NCBI RefSeq assembly: GCF_007655135.1
Contig: NC_045132.1
Coordinates: 18,056,534-18,120,533 of the forward strand
Source of the DNA: Punica granatum
Taxonomy: Eukaryota > Streptophyta > Magnoliopsida > Myrtales > Lythraceae
DNA length: 64,000 nucleotides
Direction of reading: 5' to 3'
Part shown: positions 22,251-34,705 of the stretch, one piece after another
Position numbering within the stretch: the stretch's first letter is position 1
How the letters are laid out: the number at the start of each line of letters is the position of its first letter
Position numbers and translations under genes: made by a program
Notes under the pieces: generated by a model
Seen by the model: the letters and a program-made list of their open reading frames with translations, nothing else
Databases searched by the model: none
What the model was told of the DNA's origin: nothing

Positions 22251-24420
22251 ATTTTTGCAATCAAATAAAGTGAAAAAAAAAAAGTAAACTGGGAGAGGGA
22301 CGGCGGGTTCCTGATGGGGCGCCCTCCTCGCTCTATAATGAAGAGAGAGAGAGGAGTGAGAATGTCGCCGGTGAGCTCTGATACCGGCAGTAACCTTCTG
22401 ACTTATTGAGTAAGTTTTTGTAGGGTTAATAAATCAAATGAGTATACCGAATGTAGCGTGACCCAAAATGATTAAAATGATGTGTTTTTCTCTAAGGAAT
22501 TATTGTTCAAGATTTATAGAAGTACAAGGCTCGAAACCTATGATGGCCACAATGTAAATCCTGACTTGGTCGACAATGCGACTCTTTTTAGTAGCACAAA
22601 AACGAATGAATATGCAGCTAGTTTTGATCATTGAATTTTTGAAACATATCACGACGGCTGGATCCTGCTAATTAAGGGTAGATATAGCATGATTCAGCCA
22701 ATCAAGAAGTTTGCAAAAAGATGAATCTTATTAGGAGATGAGGTTATAAACATTTTGATATCGATTAATCTTATTAGGAGATGAGGTTATAAAAATTTTA
22801 CTATCGATTAATAATGTTTACTTATACTGCTGCTTTATTATAATGCCGCTTTATTGATCATCTGTCAAAGCGATTTGCAATCCAAATCAAAGTTAAGGTG
22901 CGATGTACGTACTGCTTTGAGATGGAAGATTAGATGATTAGTTTCGAGTTTCCTCTCTGGTTTTGAAGTCTCGAGAGATGGTATAATCAAATTTCCATGC
23001 TCATATTTTTGCTCACACTTGAAGAATATTTGATGGACCAAAAGCCACAACAATTCATATCAATTGCACCATAACAAGAGATTCACATCACACTTATGTG
23101 AATGAATAAAATGATATTCTTTTTACATTACATACCAAGAATCAGAATGAGCTACAAAGGAGTGTTGAAGAAGATACAGCCTAAAGATCTATATTATTCA
23201 TATGTTCAATCCCCTCTGCAGGATCTCTGTGGATGTCGACCGAGTTGTTTATACCTCGTCCGTATGCTGCAGCGAAGTTGGCGATTAGGATCTTGAGACA
23301 ATTACTACGCCGATCAGCAACGGATCGTACTTCACCATTGAGCGGATGCTGGGAGAGGAGAGTTTTCCAAAATCTCTTTACATAGGATTTTAGGGAAAAT
23401 TTTCCTCTAAACAAAGCCTAAGGGAAATACGTCATACATGACATGAGGCATATTGCTACGACTTCTTGTTCAATAAGAAAACTTTTCATTTTATGATCAT
23501 ATGGAGAGAAGAAGTACCACGGTCATGAGATGGTATCATGGTCGAAACAGAGAAGAACGAACTGGCGAAGGTCTTCGGGATGGAGGAAGAAATACTATAA
23601 AAATTGAAAATGATGATTATTGTAGGGCAGATTAAAGGAGTAAATAAGGTTCATGGGCCTCTTTTGTAACCGAAAAAGGAGTAAATAGAAGAGCATTATG
23701 TTCGGATTTCCTAGCTTGTAATTATAAAGACCTACAAAGGAAAGCAGCAGCATCATGCATTTCGATCTTCTGATGGTGTCATCGTACTTTAGCTAGCGAG
23801 GGAGAAGATTGCTCACGCCGGCTGAGCCATTCTCCAACCTGTGCCTGTTATTGAGAAAACATATGTATGCTTGGCTTGGGGCTACTTGGTGGAGGGATGC
23901 TTTGTATAGCATTCTGATGTTAGGCCCGAGGAGTTATATTTCAGTATGTCCATATTTTAGATCGGGATTTCACCTGCCATCCGTAGATTATAGCTCGAGT
24001 TACATACGATCCTCTTCGGCCGGATATTTCATTCTCTCTTTAGTTTTGTAGGTAGTCCCATCTTATTATGTCTTTGATATTCAGTAACAAGTGATGCGAC
24101 CATCAGATATGAAAAAATAGGTACACACGAATTGCTAGCTTATCTCTTCAGACAATGCAATATTCTTTTATTTGAAGTGAGATTAATTAATTGTGTAGCT
24201 AAATTCTAATTGAAAACTGAAAAGCGAAAAGCTGCAAAAAATATGTTTTCAACGATTATATCACAAAATAAAACAGCTTCTAGATAGACAACATATGTGA
24301 AAACTAACGTTTTTAGTTTTTTTTTTATTTCTAAGAGTTAATTCATATAAGGATTTGCGATACTTGAAGAGCTCTGGTGTGGACAATAGAGCACTAATAA
24401 ATAATCACTATAGGTAACAA
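22251..24420. other. Intergenic stretch with a GC-rich island
   Basis: At about 22283-22410 a GC-rich patch holds ATGAAGAGAGAGAGAGGAG followed by a good splice-donor-like CCG|GTGAGC. It could be the first exon of a lost or unrecognised gene, but nothing downstream continues it. On the minus strand, 23181-23414 is open for 77 codons without a recognisable domain. An 80-codon frame at 23809 also resembles nothing known. Confidence 0.3.
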
Positions 24421-24584
24421 TAAGGTTATTTCAAGCAGTTCAACACTTATTTTCTTTAAGTAAGGTCTTGGGCTCGAATCTTGTGAATGGAAAAAATCTT
24501 TAATTGGGAGAGCTTTACTTCTTAATGAGCAGACCCAACTTAAATTGGATTAGTCAAGACCTGTTAAACTTCTAAATACCAAGA
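24421..24584 (+). mobile_element. SINE-like repeat, copy 1
   Basis: The head holds TTCAAGCAGTTCAACAC, then TTTAAGTAAGGTCTTGGGC, then the B-box-like GGCTCGAATCT, as in tRNA-derived RNA polymerase III promoters. The body carries TTAATTGGGAGAGC, TTCTTAATGAGCAGACC and TTAAATTGGATTAGTC. At least five relatives with the same order of blocks occur in the window on both strands. Confidence 0.55.
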
Positions 24585-26364
24585 TACACACCAACAAAAT
24601 AACCACTCTGGGTACCAATTTACTGGATTGACCGACTAAAACTATACCTCGAGATGACCTATATATATATATATATATATATATCTGAAACACTTCACTT
24701 GTTGGACAACTTTTAAACAGTCATACTCTTTCTCACAAACAACCCATGGGCCTAGACCATTCTCTAAAATCTTCTATTTCTCCTCCGTTTCATCACCACT
24801 CCGATAGCTTAGCTCTATCTATCAAGCTCATTGTATGTTGAGAAGGCCAAGTTGGTCTAAGGCGCAAGATTAAGGTATTAATTTATTATTAAGAAAGTAA
24901 TTTGCATGCCCCTTCCAAAATTTGTTTATACATATTGTTTGTGGATTTTGACATATTAGAGAATGCAGTTTTCAATTTTCAGTCTTCCGAATAACTTCTT
25001 TCAAGTCCAGACCTTATTGATTCTTTTAGGTAATGCCTTACCTACAAGGACTTTGTGACAATAGAGAGAAATACGCATTTGCAAAGCAATTGAATGAAAA
25101 TGAATTACGATGTTTAATAACAATATGAGAATTACAATTGGAACATTAAAATATAACAAATTCGAAACAAAGTTACAGAGAATGACATGCTCTGCTTTCC
25201 ATCGACATATGTTGTTTAGGCTCTGAAAAATCTTGAATCAAACTCGCCCAAGTTCAATAATTTGAAAAAATTGTAACCATGTTGACATGCTCGAAAGCAA
25301 ATGTCGTGGGAAGGTGACAATCTTCCTAAACAAGGATTGATGGAGTCGTGACCGTGTCGTTGAGGAATATTTCTACCACCACAGACTTTGAACTTGAGTC
25401 GTTGGGGGATAAGCTATGCCACTACAAGTTCGGTTATCTAAATTACCATACTCCTCAGATAAGATGGAGGATGCTCTCGAGCTAAACTAAGCTAAAATAT
25501 GTCAATAGTTGTGTGTTGAGTTTTTATTGTTGTCTTAAGATATCAACTAGTATTTATAGGCGTCCAAGCTCCCCTGATTGTTGTGCTGGTTGATTTGAAG
25601 TGGGGATCGTGGGCAAAGTGGCAGAAGCGAACTTTCTTGCTAATTAAAGAAAGTCTTTGCGTGCTCTCCACTCCAAGTAAATCCGTCAGAAAACGTTTGA
25701 GTCGCTATATATAGTGTAATATTACCTAAATATAATTATGGCAAATGCATATTCAATGCCATCACTGCATCTTTCATCAATTTGTTTCATTTTGCATAGG
25801 TCAATAGAGGATTTTTTTCGATGATAATATAGACGATTATTTACTTAGAGCTACTAAGAGTAGGAATATTCTTGTTTCACATATTTTTGATAGCATACCA
25901 TATTTAGAATAATTAGGACGATAATTAGAATAATAATTAGCATTTAGCATTTATTTGCATTCATTTAACGTTTAGAATAATTAGGATAATAATTTCTATG
26001 GAAAAAAAACATATATGTCAAATACAAGTTTCAATTACGTTAGAGGTTGAATATCACAACTATATTTTATCTGCATCAATATCAACAAGAAAATTACATT
26101 TTCTCTGTGAATACCATTACATTTCATTCTATTTGCACTAATTTCATTTTAAACCTTTCCTTTGTACAAAAAATTTAGTTAAATATAATCAAAATATAAA
26201 TTTCTCAGCATAAATTTGATATACAAAGTAAAACAAAGTTCAATCACATATTACAACATAAATAATTTAACATTTACGTAAATAATATTTCTTAATAATA
26301 TATGTTTAATTCTTCATAACATTAACTGCTACTTAGTACAATTACGTATTAGATTTCTAGGTTT
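24585..26364. other. Intergenic AT-rich stretch
   Basis: A TA microsatellite lies at about 24660-24683. No gene is seen in either strand. The 3' part, up to the Helitron-like end at 26390, is very AT-rich and could belong to a non-autonomous Helitron whose 5' end I could not find. Confidence 0.3.
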
Positions 26365-26394
26365 GCCTGTGCAATGCGTAGCTACTCAACTAGT
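26365..26394 (+). mobile_element. Helitron-like 3' end
   Basis: An imperfect hairpin, GCCTGTGCAATGCGTAGC, is followed after a few bases by CTAG and then T. This is the layout of a Helitron 3' terminus, inserted at an A-T site. No 5' end or helicase was found. Confidence 0.35.
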
Positions 26395-26634
26395 TCTCTT
26401 AATATTAAAACTTTTCACATCAACCGAAGATGATTCCTAATCATATAAAAGAGTACTCGTCATATGACGCGAGGAAGTACCTAAAATATTTCTTATAATT
26501 ACTTACAATAAAACAAATGGAAAACGGCATGACAACGGCATGCCGTTGCCAACTAGCAGATGTCATGTTTCAGTTCGGATTTTCAGATAAATACAACAAA
26601 TCCTCTCTTATTTGGTCAAAGTCAGCGGAAAAGA

Positions 26635-29600
26635 ATGGCGTTGTCGTTCTTCACCCCGCCGCCTATCTTCTGCCGGCTCACTGCCGCCACGGCCACCAGC
26701 AGGTCCAGCCACGGCAATTGCACCCACGCCCTCGAGGCCAACTTCGTCCGCCTCGCCGCCGATTTGTCCGACAAGTCTGCCGGCCTCACCTCCCCTCACC
26801 CCTATTTTGGCTGCGTGATCGCCACACCTAGCGGCAATGTGGTCGGGGAGGGTTACTTGTACGCCCAGGGCACGAAGTCGGCGGAGGTTCAGGCCGTCGA
26901 GGCTGCCGGCATTGACGTCTGCAGGGGCGCCACCGCTTACCTCAACATGGAGCCCGGCGACTGCCACGGCGATCACACTGCCGTCTCCGCTCTCGTCCAG
27001 GTCTGTCCAACCAACAACCAAACGCCTCTTTTCCGTTGATAGTAATCAAATACTTCAAGAATTTGATTATCGGAGAAGAAGAGTTCGGTTATATTGAGCT
27101 GATTAGGATCAGGTTGGACATTGAAAAGAAAATGAGCTTTGATTCACTGGGTAGTTGACATTTAGTATAAAAACTAGGCAGGAATTGCAAGAGTGGTAGT
27201 CGGGATGAGGCACCCGCTTCAGCATCTTCGTGGAAATGCGGTGCTTGCATTGAGAAGCCAAGGAGTTCGGGTTGATGTTCTTGGAGAGGATCTCCTGAGT
27301 AAAGCTGTTGAGGTACTGCTGCAATTCATGTAATATCTCTAATTCATGTGGAGCTTTAGAATATCTGCCAAAATACCATTTTGTGGTATAGTTTGTGTTT
27401 ATGGGTTTTCGGTGTCACATGCTGCAGGAAGCGCAGAGGTCGTGTCGCCTGGTTAATGCTCATTTGATATATAGAGCAGCTTCTCAGGTCCCGTTTTCTG
27501 TTCTGAAGTATGCCATTACCCTTGATGGTAAACATTCTACATCTCGATTCTTCCACCTCAAGTTCTTATGTTTTTCTTGAAGCATAGAGAGTGGAATTAA
27601 TTGAGAATGCCTAAACACAAGGGTGCTGCCTGTCTGATTGGAAACAGGCAAAATTGCTGCCAGTAGCGGACATGCTGAATGGATAAGCAGCAAAATATCT
27701 AGACATCGAGTCTCTGAACTGCGCAGACGTTGTGATGCAGTTATTGTGGGAGGAAACACCGTACGTAGAGACAGTAAGTACTTTATACTAGAAATTTCAA
27801 CTTTGATTGGATAAGCTGTTATTTTCTTGCTCTTTGACTGTAGCTCTCAAACAGATCCACGGTTAACTGCGAGGCATGGAGGTGGGCACATGCCCATGAG
27901 GATCGTGATGTCACAGACTCTCAATCTTCCACAGGAAGCAAACCTCTGGGACATCTCTGAAGTGCCTACAATAGTGGTGACCCAGAAGGGTGCTAGGAGG
28001 AGTTTCCAGAAACATTTAGCTTCCAAAGGTGTTGAGGTTGTGGAGTTTGATTTTTTAAATCCCCGGGATGTCATGGAATATTTCTACGACCGTGGGTACC
28101 TTGCCATTTTATGGGAGTGTGGAGGAACGCTGGCTGCATCTGCTATTTCGTCAGGTGTAATTCACAAGGTATTTTCTTCTTTCCTTCTACTGTGACACCC
28201 TTCGGCTGAAAACTTCTGTTTTATTCTAAAGAACTAGGATGAATTTAACTGCTTCATTTTTCTGATGTTGAAAGATTTGAAATAATGGAAAAATGTCTTA
28301 GGTTGTGGTTCTTGATATATGCCTCTGATCCAAAATGTATTGTAATGTGTCTTAAAACTTTTGTGTTCTTGTTATCCCGATTCTTCCATAGGTGAACTTG
28401 GAAAGCACTACCTGTTTTGCAGAATCAAACACACGGTTGCATGTTACGATAATTGAAAGTAAGATTTGATCATTTTGCAGGTATATGCATTTGTTGCTCC
28501 TAAAATTATCGGTGGAAGGAATGCACCATCTCCTGTGGGCGAACTTGGGATGGTGGAGATGTCACAAGCCCTAGATCTGATTGACGTTTCCTATGAACAG
28601 GTTTGCGGTTTATTTGTGTTCTTCTTGTGCTTTTTTAGCTTTTAATATATACTATAAATTGAGATGTCTATGAACGAAGAAAATTTTCCAAATTAATTGA
28701 TCCTTTTGGAGAAGTGCAAAATTTTCTCATGTTCCTTCAAATAGCTTTATCATGCATCTTCCAATCTAAATATGCTGAGCCCGAAAGCTGAAAATTGCTG
28801 AAGTCATTTGAAGATCCTCTAACAATGCCATCTGATTTCTTCATCCCTCGGGAATGAGTCGAATAATTCTACTCTCTCTCAGGTTGGACCCGACATGCTT
28901 GTCAGTGGGTTTCTTCAGCCAATTCCAGACCTTACACCTGTCATGCCATCAATAGACGAGACTTCTGCAATCGACCACACCATCACTCCATGTGAACCAA
29001 ATGTCATATTCTTCTACAAAGCATGGGATCCTTATGGGGCTTTCTCTAACTTCTCTCCTCATCCTATTCGAATGCTTGATGAGAATGGTGACTATGCCAC
29101 TTGGTCGAGTGTGGAGCACTTCTATCAGGTGGTGTATTTCCCCACTTTTCTATTCTACGCATTTAAAATCATTGATGGGTCCTCTGGAGGAACTTTCTGA
29201 AAACTTTTCCCTTTTTAGGCACACAAATTTGTTGGAGTTGATAATCCTCGGGCCCAAGCATATGTTGAAGAGATAAGATCCGCAAAAAGTCCAGAGGAGG
29301 CAGCTAGGTTGGGGAGGCTTGTGCAGAGGCGGCATCCTGATCTTGTAAGTACAGTGGCATCCTGATCTTGTAAGGCTTCTGTACTTCAAGTGAATCATGA
29401 TTTTTGGCACCCTATAGGATATTGATCAACCAAGCTACGTGTTCATGATTTAATTGGAGTTCCTCAGCAGGTTCAAGAGGATTTGTAGAAGTAATATAGA
29501 ACATCTATTATTTAAAAATAGGAATTCAATTAGCTGAACATAAAAGTGGCCAAGGAAAGGAAGACTGGATAGATTACTTGGAGAATTAGAGCCGAACTTT

Positions 29601-30088
29601 GTTTCGGGACAATTAGGAGCAGAGCATGGTCCTGATAGGTAGGATATCGTATGATTCATGCGATCCAAAATAGACCCGAGCATTGCTCAACAATGGAGAG
29701 AGAGAAGTGGTTTTCCCATTGCTCAGTCAGACCTTTGATAAATTTCAGTCGGAACTAAACGCATATAAATTATAGACATGTTTAATGAGAGGAAATTTTG
29801 GTGCAGGTGAGAACCAATTGGGAGAGTATAAGGATCAATGTGATGTATCGAGCTTTAAAGTGCAAATTCTCAGTATACCCTCATCTGAATTCCATGCTGC
29901 TATCCACTGTGGGGTCTGTTCTCGTTAAAGCTTCGCCACACGACCTCTTCTGGGGCAGAGGAAGGGAAGGGGAAGGCCTGAACTATCTCGGCAGGCTGCT
30001 GATGCGGTTGAGGTCCGAGTTTCTCGGAGAGCACTCCTGCTCTAGCGAGAGCGAGTCTTATCCACATGATATACGGAACACTCAATAG
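26635..30088 (+). CDS. PYRR: PYRR: riboflavin-pathway reductase fused to an N-glycosidase, plastid, 604 aa
   Basis: The exons are 26635-27000, 27178-27312, 27428-27527, 27648-27773, 27855-28168, 28481-28600, 28883-29128, 29219-29344 and 29807-30088, total 1815 bases. Residues 1-30 look like a chloroplast transit peptide. Residues about 35-165 are a deaminase-like domain that has lost the zinc ligands: KSAEVQ stands where active enzymes have a histidine in H-A-E, and EPGDCHGDH where they have a PC...PPC motif. Residues about 175-400 are the reductase (VPFSVLKYAITLDGK, VIVGGNTVR, LWECGGTLAAS). Residues about 423-600 are the COG3236/YbiA domain (YGAFSNFSPHP, SSVEHFYQAHKF), which in plants hydrolyses the N-glycosidic bond of damaged early riboflavin intermediates. 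The reductase step converts the deaminated pyrimidine to its ribityl form, while the deaminase step is supplied by PyrD. An upstream in-frame GTG/ATG extension to 26560 is possible, but the ATG at 26635 matches family N-termini. All introns are GT-AG. Confidence 0.95.
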
Positions 30089-33000
30089 GGTAATCTATAC
30101 TCGGTAATTTCTGGTCAGTTCATCGACTGTGTACAGTAATATGATCTGAATTTTTCCTGTAACATGGATAATTAATAATTTCCTGGCGCAATCCACGGGA
30201 GTTTTCCCTGGAGTAAAGGCGTGTTCTGTCTTGCAGCAGTCTTAAATGGCTGTGGGAATGATAATGGCATTGTTTTTATTTGTCTCAAACTTGCTCCAGA
30301 ATGTATAATGTGAAGGCATTAGTGGGGTTTGCGGTGCTTTCATGATCATGAGTAAGAATGAAGATTGAGATCCATCCAGTAACCGGCTGCTTCATTTTTG
30401 GGTTTTGTTAATATATGCCTCAAGGGATGACAAAAGACGGTGCGACTTTGGTGAAAGAGAGAACTGCCGTTTCTTTTCTTGTGGAGCATCTGGCGAAGAA
30501 GAGAGCCATGGTGCTCTTAAAGGACTGCAGGTAATTATAGATTTGATTACATGAAGTGGTATGCACATGATCACATTTACAGTATGAATTGGGCCGATTG
30601 GGCTGTGGTGAAATTGGGCCAATATTTTAAGCCCATTCAGGCCCAGTTTCATGCCTAAGCCCGCTCGAGCGTTACCGATTCCCCGGTTCCTAAAATACTG
30701 CTTCGATTTTCTGAATGAATAAACCAATTGTTAGTAACATGATGTTCGTTAGATCCTGAAGGAAGACACGAACTGTCATTTTAATTTAACTAATTGAACT
30801 GCATGTCTGACTAGAACCGGACATCTCAATTTCATCGTTAGGAACATAGAGATTGAAACCATAGCTGGGCAACATGGAGTGAAGCAATGGCAGCTTGAAA
30901 CCGATAGAGACAATATAGAACGATAATAATACAGCTGGGAAGTTTTATAATCATCTTCGTTTGGAGGAGTTAAGTGGGGCCAATTTCTGAATCTTCGGAC
31001 GCTATACCGAATTCCCGACATGTGATCTCGATCGCGATCAGGCCAATCACGTACATATAGGTCGGTCAGGTTCATCTCAAGTGTTTCCTAGGAAAAGTGT
31101 TGGAGGGCAAACTTAGGTAGCTGTTAGATATCCCACTAAGTTGATAAGTATATATTGAGAAGTAGATTCGTACATATCCAATCTAACAGTTTAAGCACGA
31201 GAACTGTTGGAGAATGGAATATTTGGATGGACAGGCAGTGAGATTACAAGCTGACCATCATGCCAAAAGTGAATATGGACTCTCTGAAACTTTTGACGGC
31301 GAACCAGAAAACAAAATTGAATTCAAAATCAAAGAAAAGAAGAGAAGAGAGTCTGGAATTTGAAGTTTGTGCTTCTCAATTCTCTCACGGTGTCTGCCTA
31401 CTTACACTAATTGGGATATATCCAACGTCGCTTTCTCTTTTGCTGATTTTTTTTTCCTAATAGTGGTGGACAGAAGTGATGATAACATTATTACCTCGTT
31501 ACGTTTGAATTTTCATATTCAATCGCGAACATATCATACAAATTGAACAACGTTATTGTATCGCATGTCGCCTTCAATAAGTCTTGTTTTGCGCCGGCAA
31601 GAGGTGAGTCATGAAAGGACCGGGGGAGAGACATGAAAAGACACAAATAAGTTTTTTTTTTTTGGTTGCTTCACTTAAAAAAAGGAAGTTCTCGTTCACG
31701 AAGGTGTAACATAGTGTAGCACATGCCTAATAATTTAAAGATTTTAAATTCGATTATCGTGATAAGACTTTTTATTTACTCGAATTGAATTTATGGACCT
31801 CTTTTGTGACTGAAAAGGAAAAAAAAAGTTCTCAAACTTGTTTTTGATGTGTCTTCAGTCAGATAATTGGATATTTATCTTGATGATTCAAATTTCAAAA
31901 AAGTAACGGAATATGTTTCTATTATGTATAATTATTTTCTGACTCATTCAATGGGAGCTCTTCATTCATTCAACGAGAGACTTTTTGTGAGCTTTTTTTC
32001 AATTCATGATCGAGCATTCATTCACATTCTCTGTATTAATACATTATGTGATTATCAAGATGAATTTCATATATAATAGATAATACGTACGTCGAAAACG
32101 AGATGGAGAAGTTACTTTTAAATTTTATCCTATCAACTATCATGAATTCAATTTTAAATAATTAATTATAAAATGCAAATGCATGCGCAACGCGCGAATT
32201 ATGTGACTAATATTGAAAATACTCCATCAAACTCGATACCAAGCCATAGATATAGATATAGATATAGATATATGTATCCTTATTCCTAAAATAAAATAAT
32301 GGCGAATAATTAACTACTGAATTTGTACAACCAGTAATGAGTTTGTACAATTTTGTTAAGCTTATGCGCGAATGGGCTTATTCATAATTCATAAAAACTC
32401 AAGCCAATAGAATGGTTGAAGTTTTATTAACAAACTCGGGTTTTGAGTAAATATGGACTCTTGACGTGCTCTCATCTAAAGGAGCACTTTAAAAACTTGT
32501 CGGCGATAACTGACTGTGATGTTAGCAAACTTGTACGCCATCGCGACTTATTCAAGGGATAGCAAACACAAAATGGTTTCTAACTTTTTCCGATCAAATA
32601 TATGTTCTCGGAAGCCCTAACATTAACGCTTATTACTTAGACATGCATTATGAATCTTATAAGTACGTAATATACAATCCAAAATTTGAAGCCGATGATG
32701 AGGTGAATAAACTATCTATTTATTTATGTTCCAACTATGCCTTCTTTTTTTTTTCTCTGAATGTTCCAATCCAATTGTACTTGTCTTTATAACATTTTTA
32801 ATTTAAGATTTTGGTCCAGACCACCATCACGTAGGCAACATGGACAGCTGTAAAATTGATGTCCCATCTCTAGAGTAGGGGAGGTCTTAAAAAGAAGCTC
32901 TTGGTAGAGTGACGACAACACCCAAAAAGAAAATAGAGCGTGTTCGAATTCCATAAAATTCACTAATTAAAAGATTAAAATAATTTTAAATACTTCATTT

Positions 33001-34157
33001 TTAAAAATTATGGGAGTAATATTCTTCGTAACTTCAAATACAAACAAAAAAATCTTAGTCGGATTGTCACCTTTCAACAGTACACACATGCTAAATATTT
33101 TCAACTTACAAAAATCGTTATTATATTGGAATTAAAATAATAAATAATCCACAGAAATTTATTAACCACTAATTTCTATTACCTACCCAATCTATTCCTA
33201 TATTTTCTCTCCTCTTCTCCCTCGTTATATTGGTACACGTACAATCACAGAAAGTCATTCTTTTATAATTTTCAATTACAATTTTATTTTTTATTGGTAC
33301 TACTATTATTCCAATTATTGTTCTAATTAACTACTATTCACACTATTCATTTTTTGTCCTATTGGTAGCTTATTCATAGATCTCATACATTGTACAATTT
33401 TATGAATCATTAAAATGACAAATTACATTATAAATTAAAAATCTTGAAAGGCATTAAAAAAAATCAATACTGACTTCGGACGGTTCGAAGTCTATAATTT
33501 AGATAAAACTAATATATATTCCTGAACTAACTCAAATTGGTCATCTTGGCCGGTGATTGTTCTTGAATTAAAAACTACAAATTTTGAACCTCCTGATTGA
33601 AAACTCGATATCCATTACTGGCAATACACTACGACTATAGAGGATTCCAATTCATTTTCTGTACCACGTGCTATACCGATCAGTACATGCAATAGCAGCC
33701 CTTAGCTAAATTATTCATAGCACAGCTGCACAGCTCTAATTTAGAACGACCAAGGCAGAGCTTTTAAAGCTGCCTGTGAACATTTTCACCGAGGTTTATT
33801 CACAAAACGCAATAAGTGGTCACATTTGTGCCAACTTATAATGTAAAAACTATAAGAAGAAATTCTATTTGCAATCATTCTGACATAAGTAGTGTTAAAT
33901 AAAAAAATAATATGAGTTTTCCCAACATGTGAATGTGTCACATGGATGTGTTTCTGGTCTATTTTTATTTTTAGGTTTTTCCCTAATTTAATTAGTAAAG
34001 TAGGTTTTGTGAGGGCACCTAAAAATTGTAAGGTTCACCGAAAAAAAAAAAAAAAAAGAGAGTAGGTTTTGCGTAGGAGAATGCGTTTGAACATGTGTGG
34101 TTGTGGAGGCCAAACAGTGAGCGGTGCGAATGGAAAAAAATTAATGATCGGTCAAGT
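30089..34157. other. PYRR 3' flank and long intergenic stretch
   Basis: No gene is recognised. At 32181-32210 a GCATGCGCAACGCGC hairpin followed by CTAA and T resembles a Helitron 3' end. A GATATA microsatellite lies near 32247, and two poly-T/A tracts lie near 31650 and 34040. The region around 31690-31830 has faint resemblance to the SINE-like family. Confidence 0.35.
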
Positions 34158-34475
34158 TTTACATAGTGTTTGACAACAAAATTAAATTTGATTAAATTTG
34201 ATTATAGAAGATGAAGAGAAAAGTAAATGAAAAAAAGTATGTGAGCGAATTTGAAAAAGAAAAAGAAGATAAAAAAAAGTAATGATAGTATTGTTGAATT
34301 AAGGAAAAAATATTAAATAAGTGAGAGAGTTTAATATTAAAAATTAATTATAATAATATATGAGTAAAAGTATCAGAAAAAATTTGAAGAATAAGTAAAG
34401 AAATAATAATTATGTTATTAAATTGAGAAAAAAATAAAGTAAAATTAAGTAAAATCAAATTTTTTTACAAACATA
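34158..34475. mobile_element. AT-rich MITE, same family as 21728-22250
   Basis: It starts GTGTTTGACAACAAAATTAA and ends AAATCAAATTTTTTTACAAAC, which are imperfect inverse ends. It shares GAGAG(A/T)TTTA(A/G)TATTAAAAATTAA and AATAATAATTATGTT with the 21.7-kb element. The target duplication is not clear. Confidence 0.55.
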
Positions 34476-34551
34476 TTCAAATTGCTGAATTAGTCTAAGG
34501 CTTATTAAATTTTTAGATACCATATGATTGTCTTTTTTTTATGTGTGCTAT

Positions 34552-34705
34552 GATATTAGAAAACTCATTAAATCTCGACTAATTTAATTCAAGTCAAGTC
34601 GACTCACTATGAGATAAAACTCTCTTAGCATGAATTTTTTTCGTTAATATTTGAATTTGAAATATTATTTACGGAAAGTAAGTATTAAACTACTTCATTA
34701 AAATC
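34552..34705 (-). mobile_element. SINE-like repeat, copy 2
   Basis: On the minus strand it shows AAGAGAGTTTTATCTCATAG, then GTCGACTTGACTTGAATTAA and ATTAGTCGAGATTTAATG, in the block order of copy 1. The B-box-like head is weak. Confidence 0.4.

Noticed and set aside
26608..27021. Antisense frame of 137 codons over PYRR exon 1
   Set aside because: It mirrors a GC-rich coding exon, and its Gly/Val/Ala-rich product has no domain.
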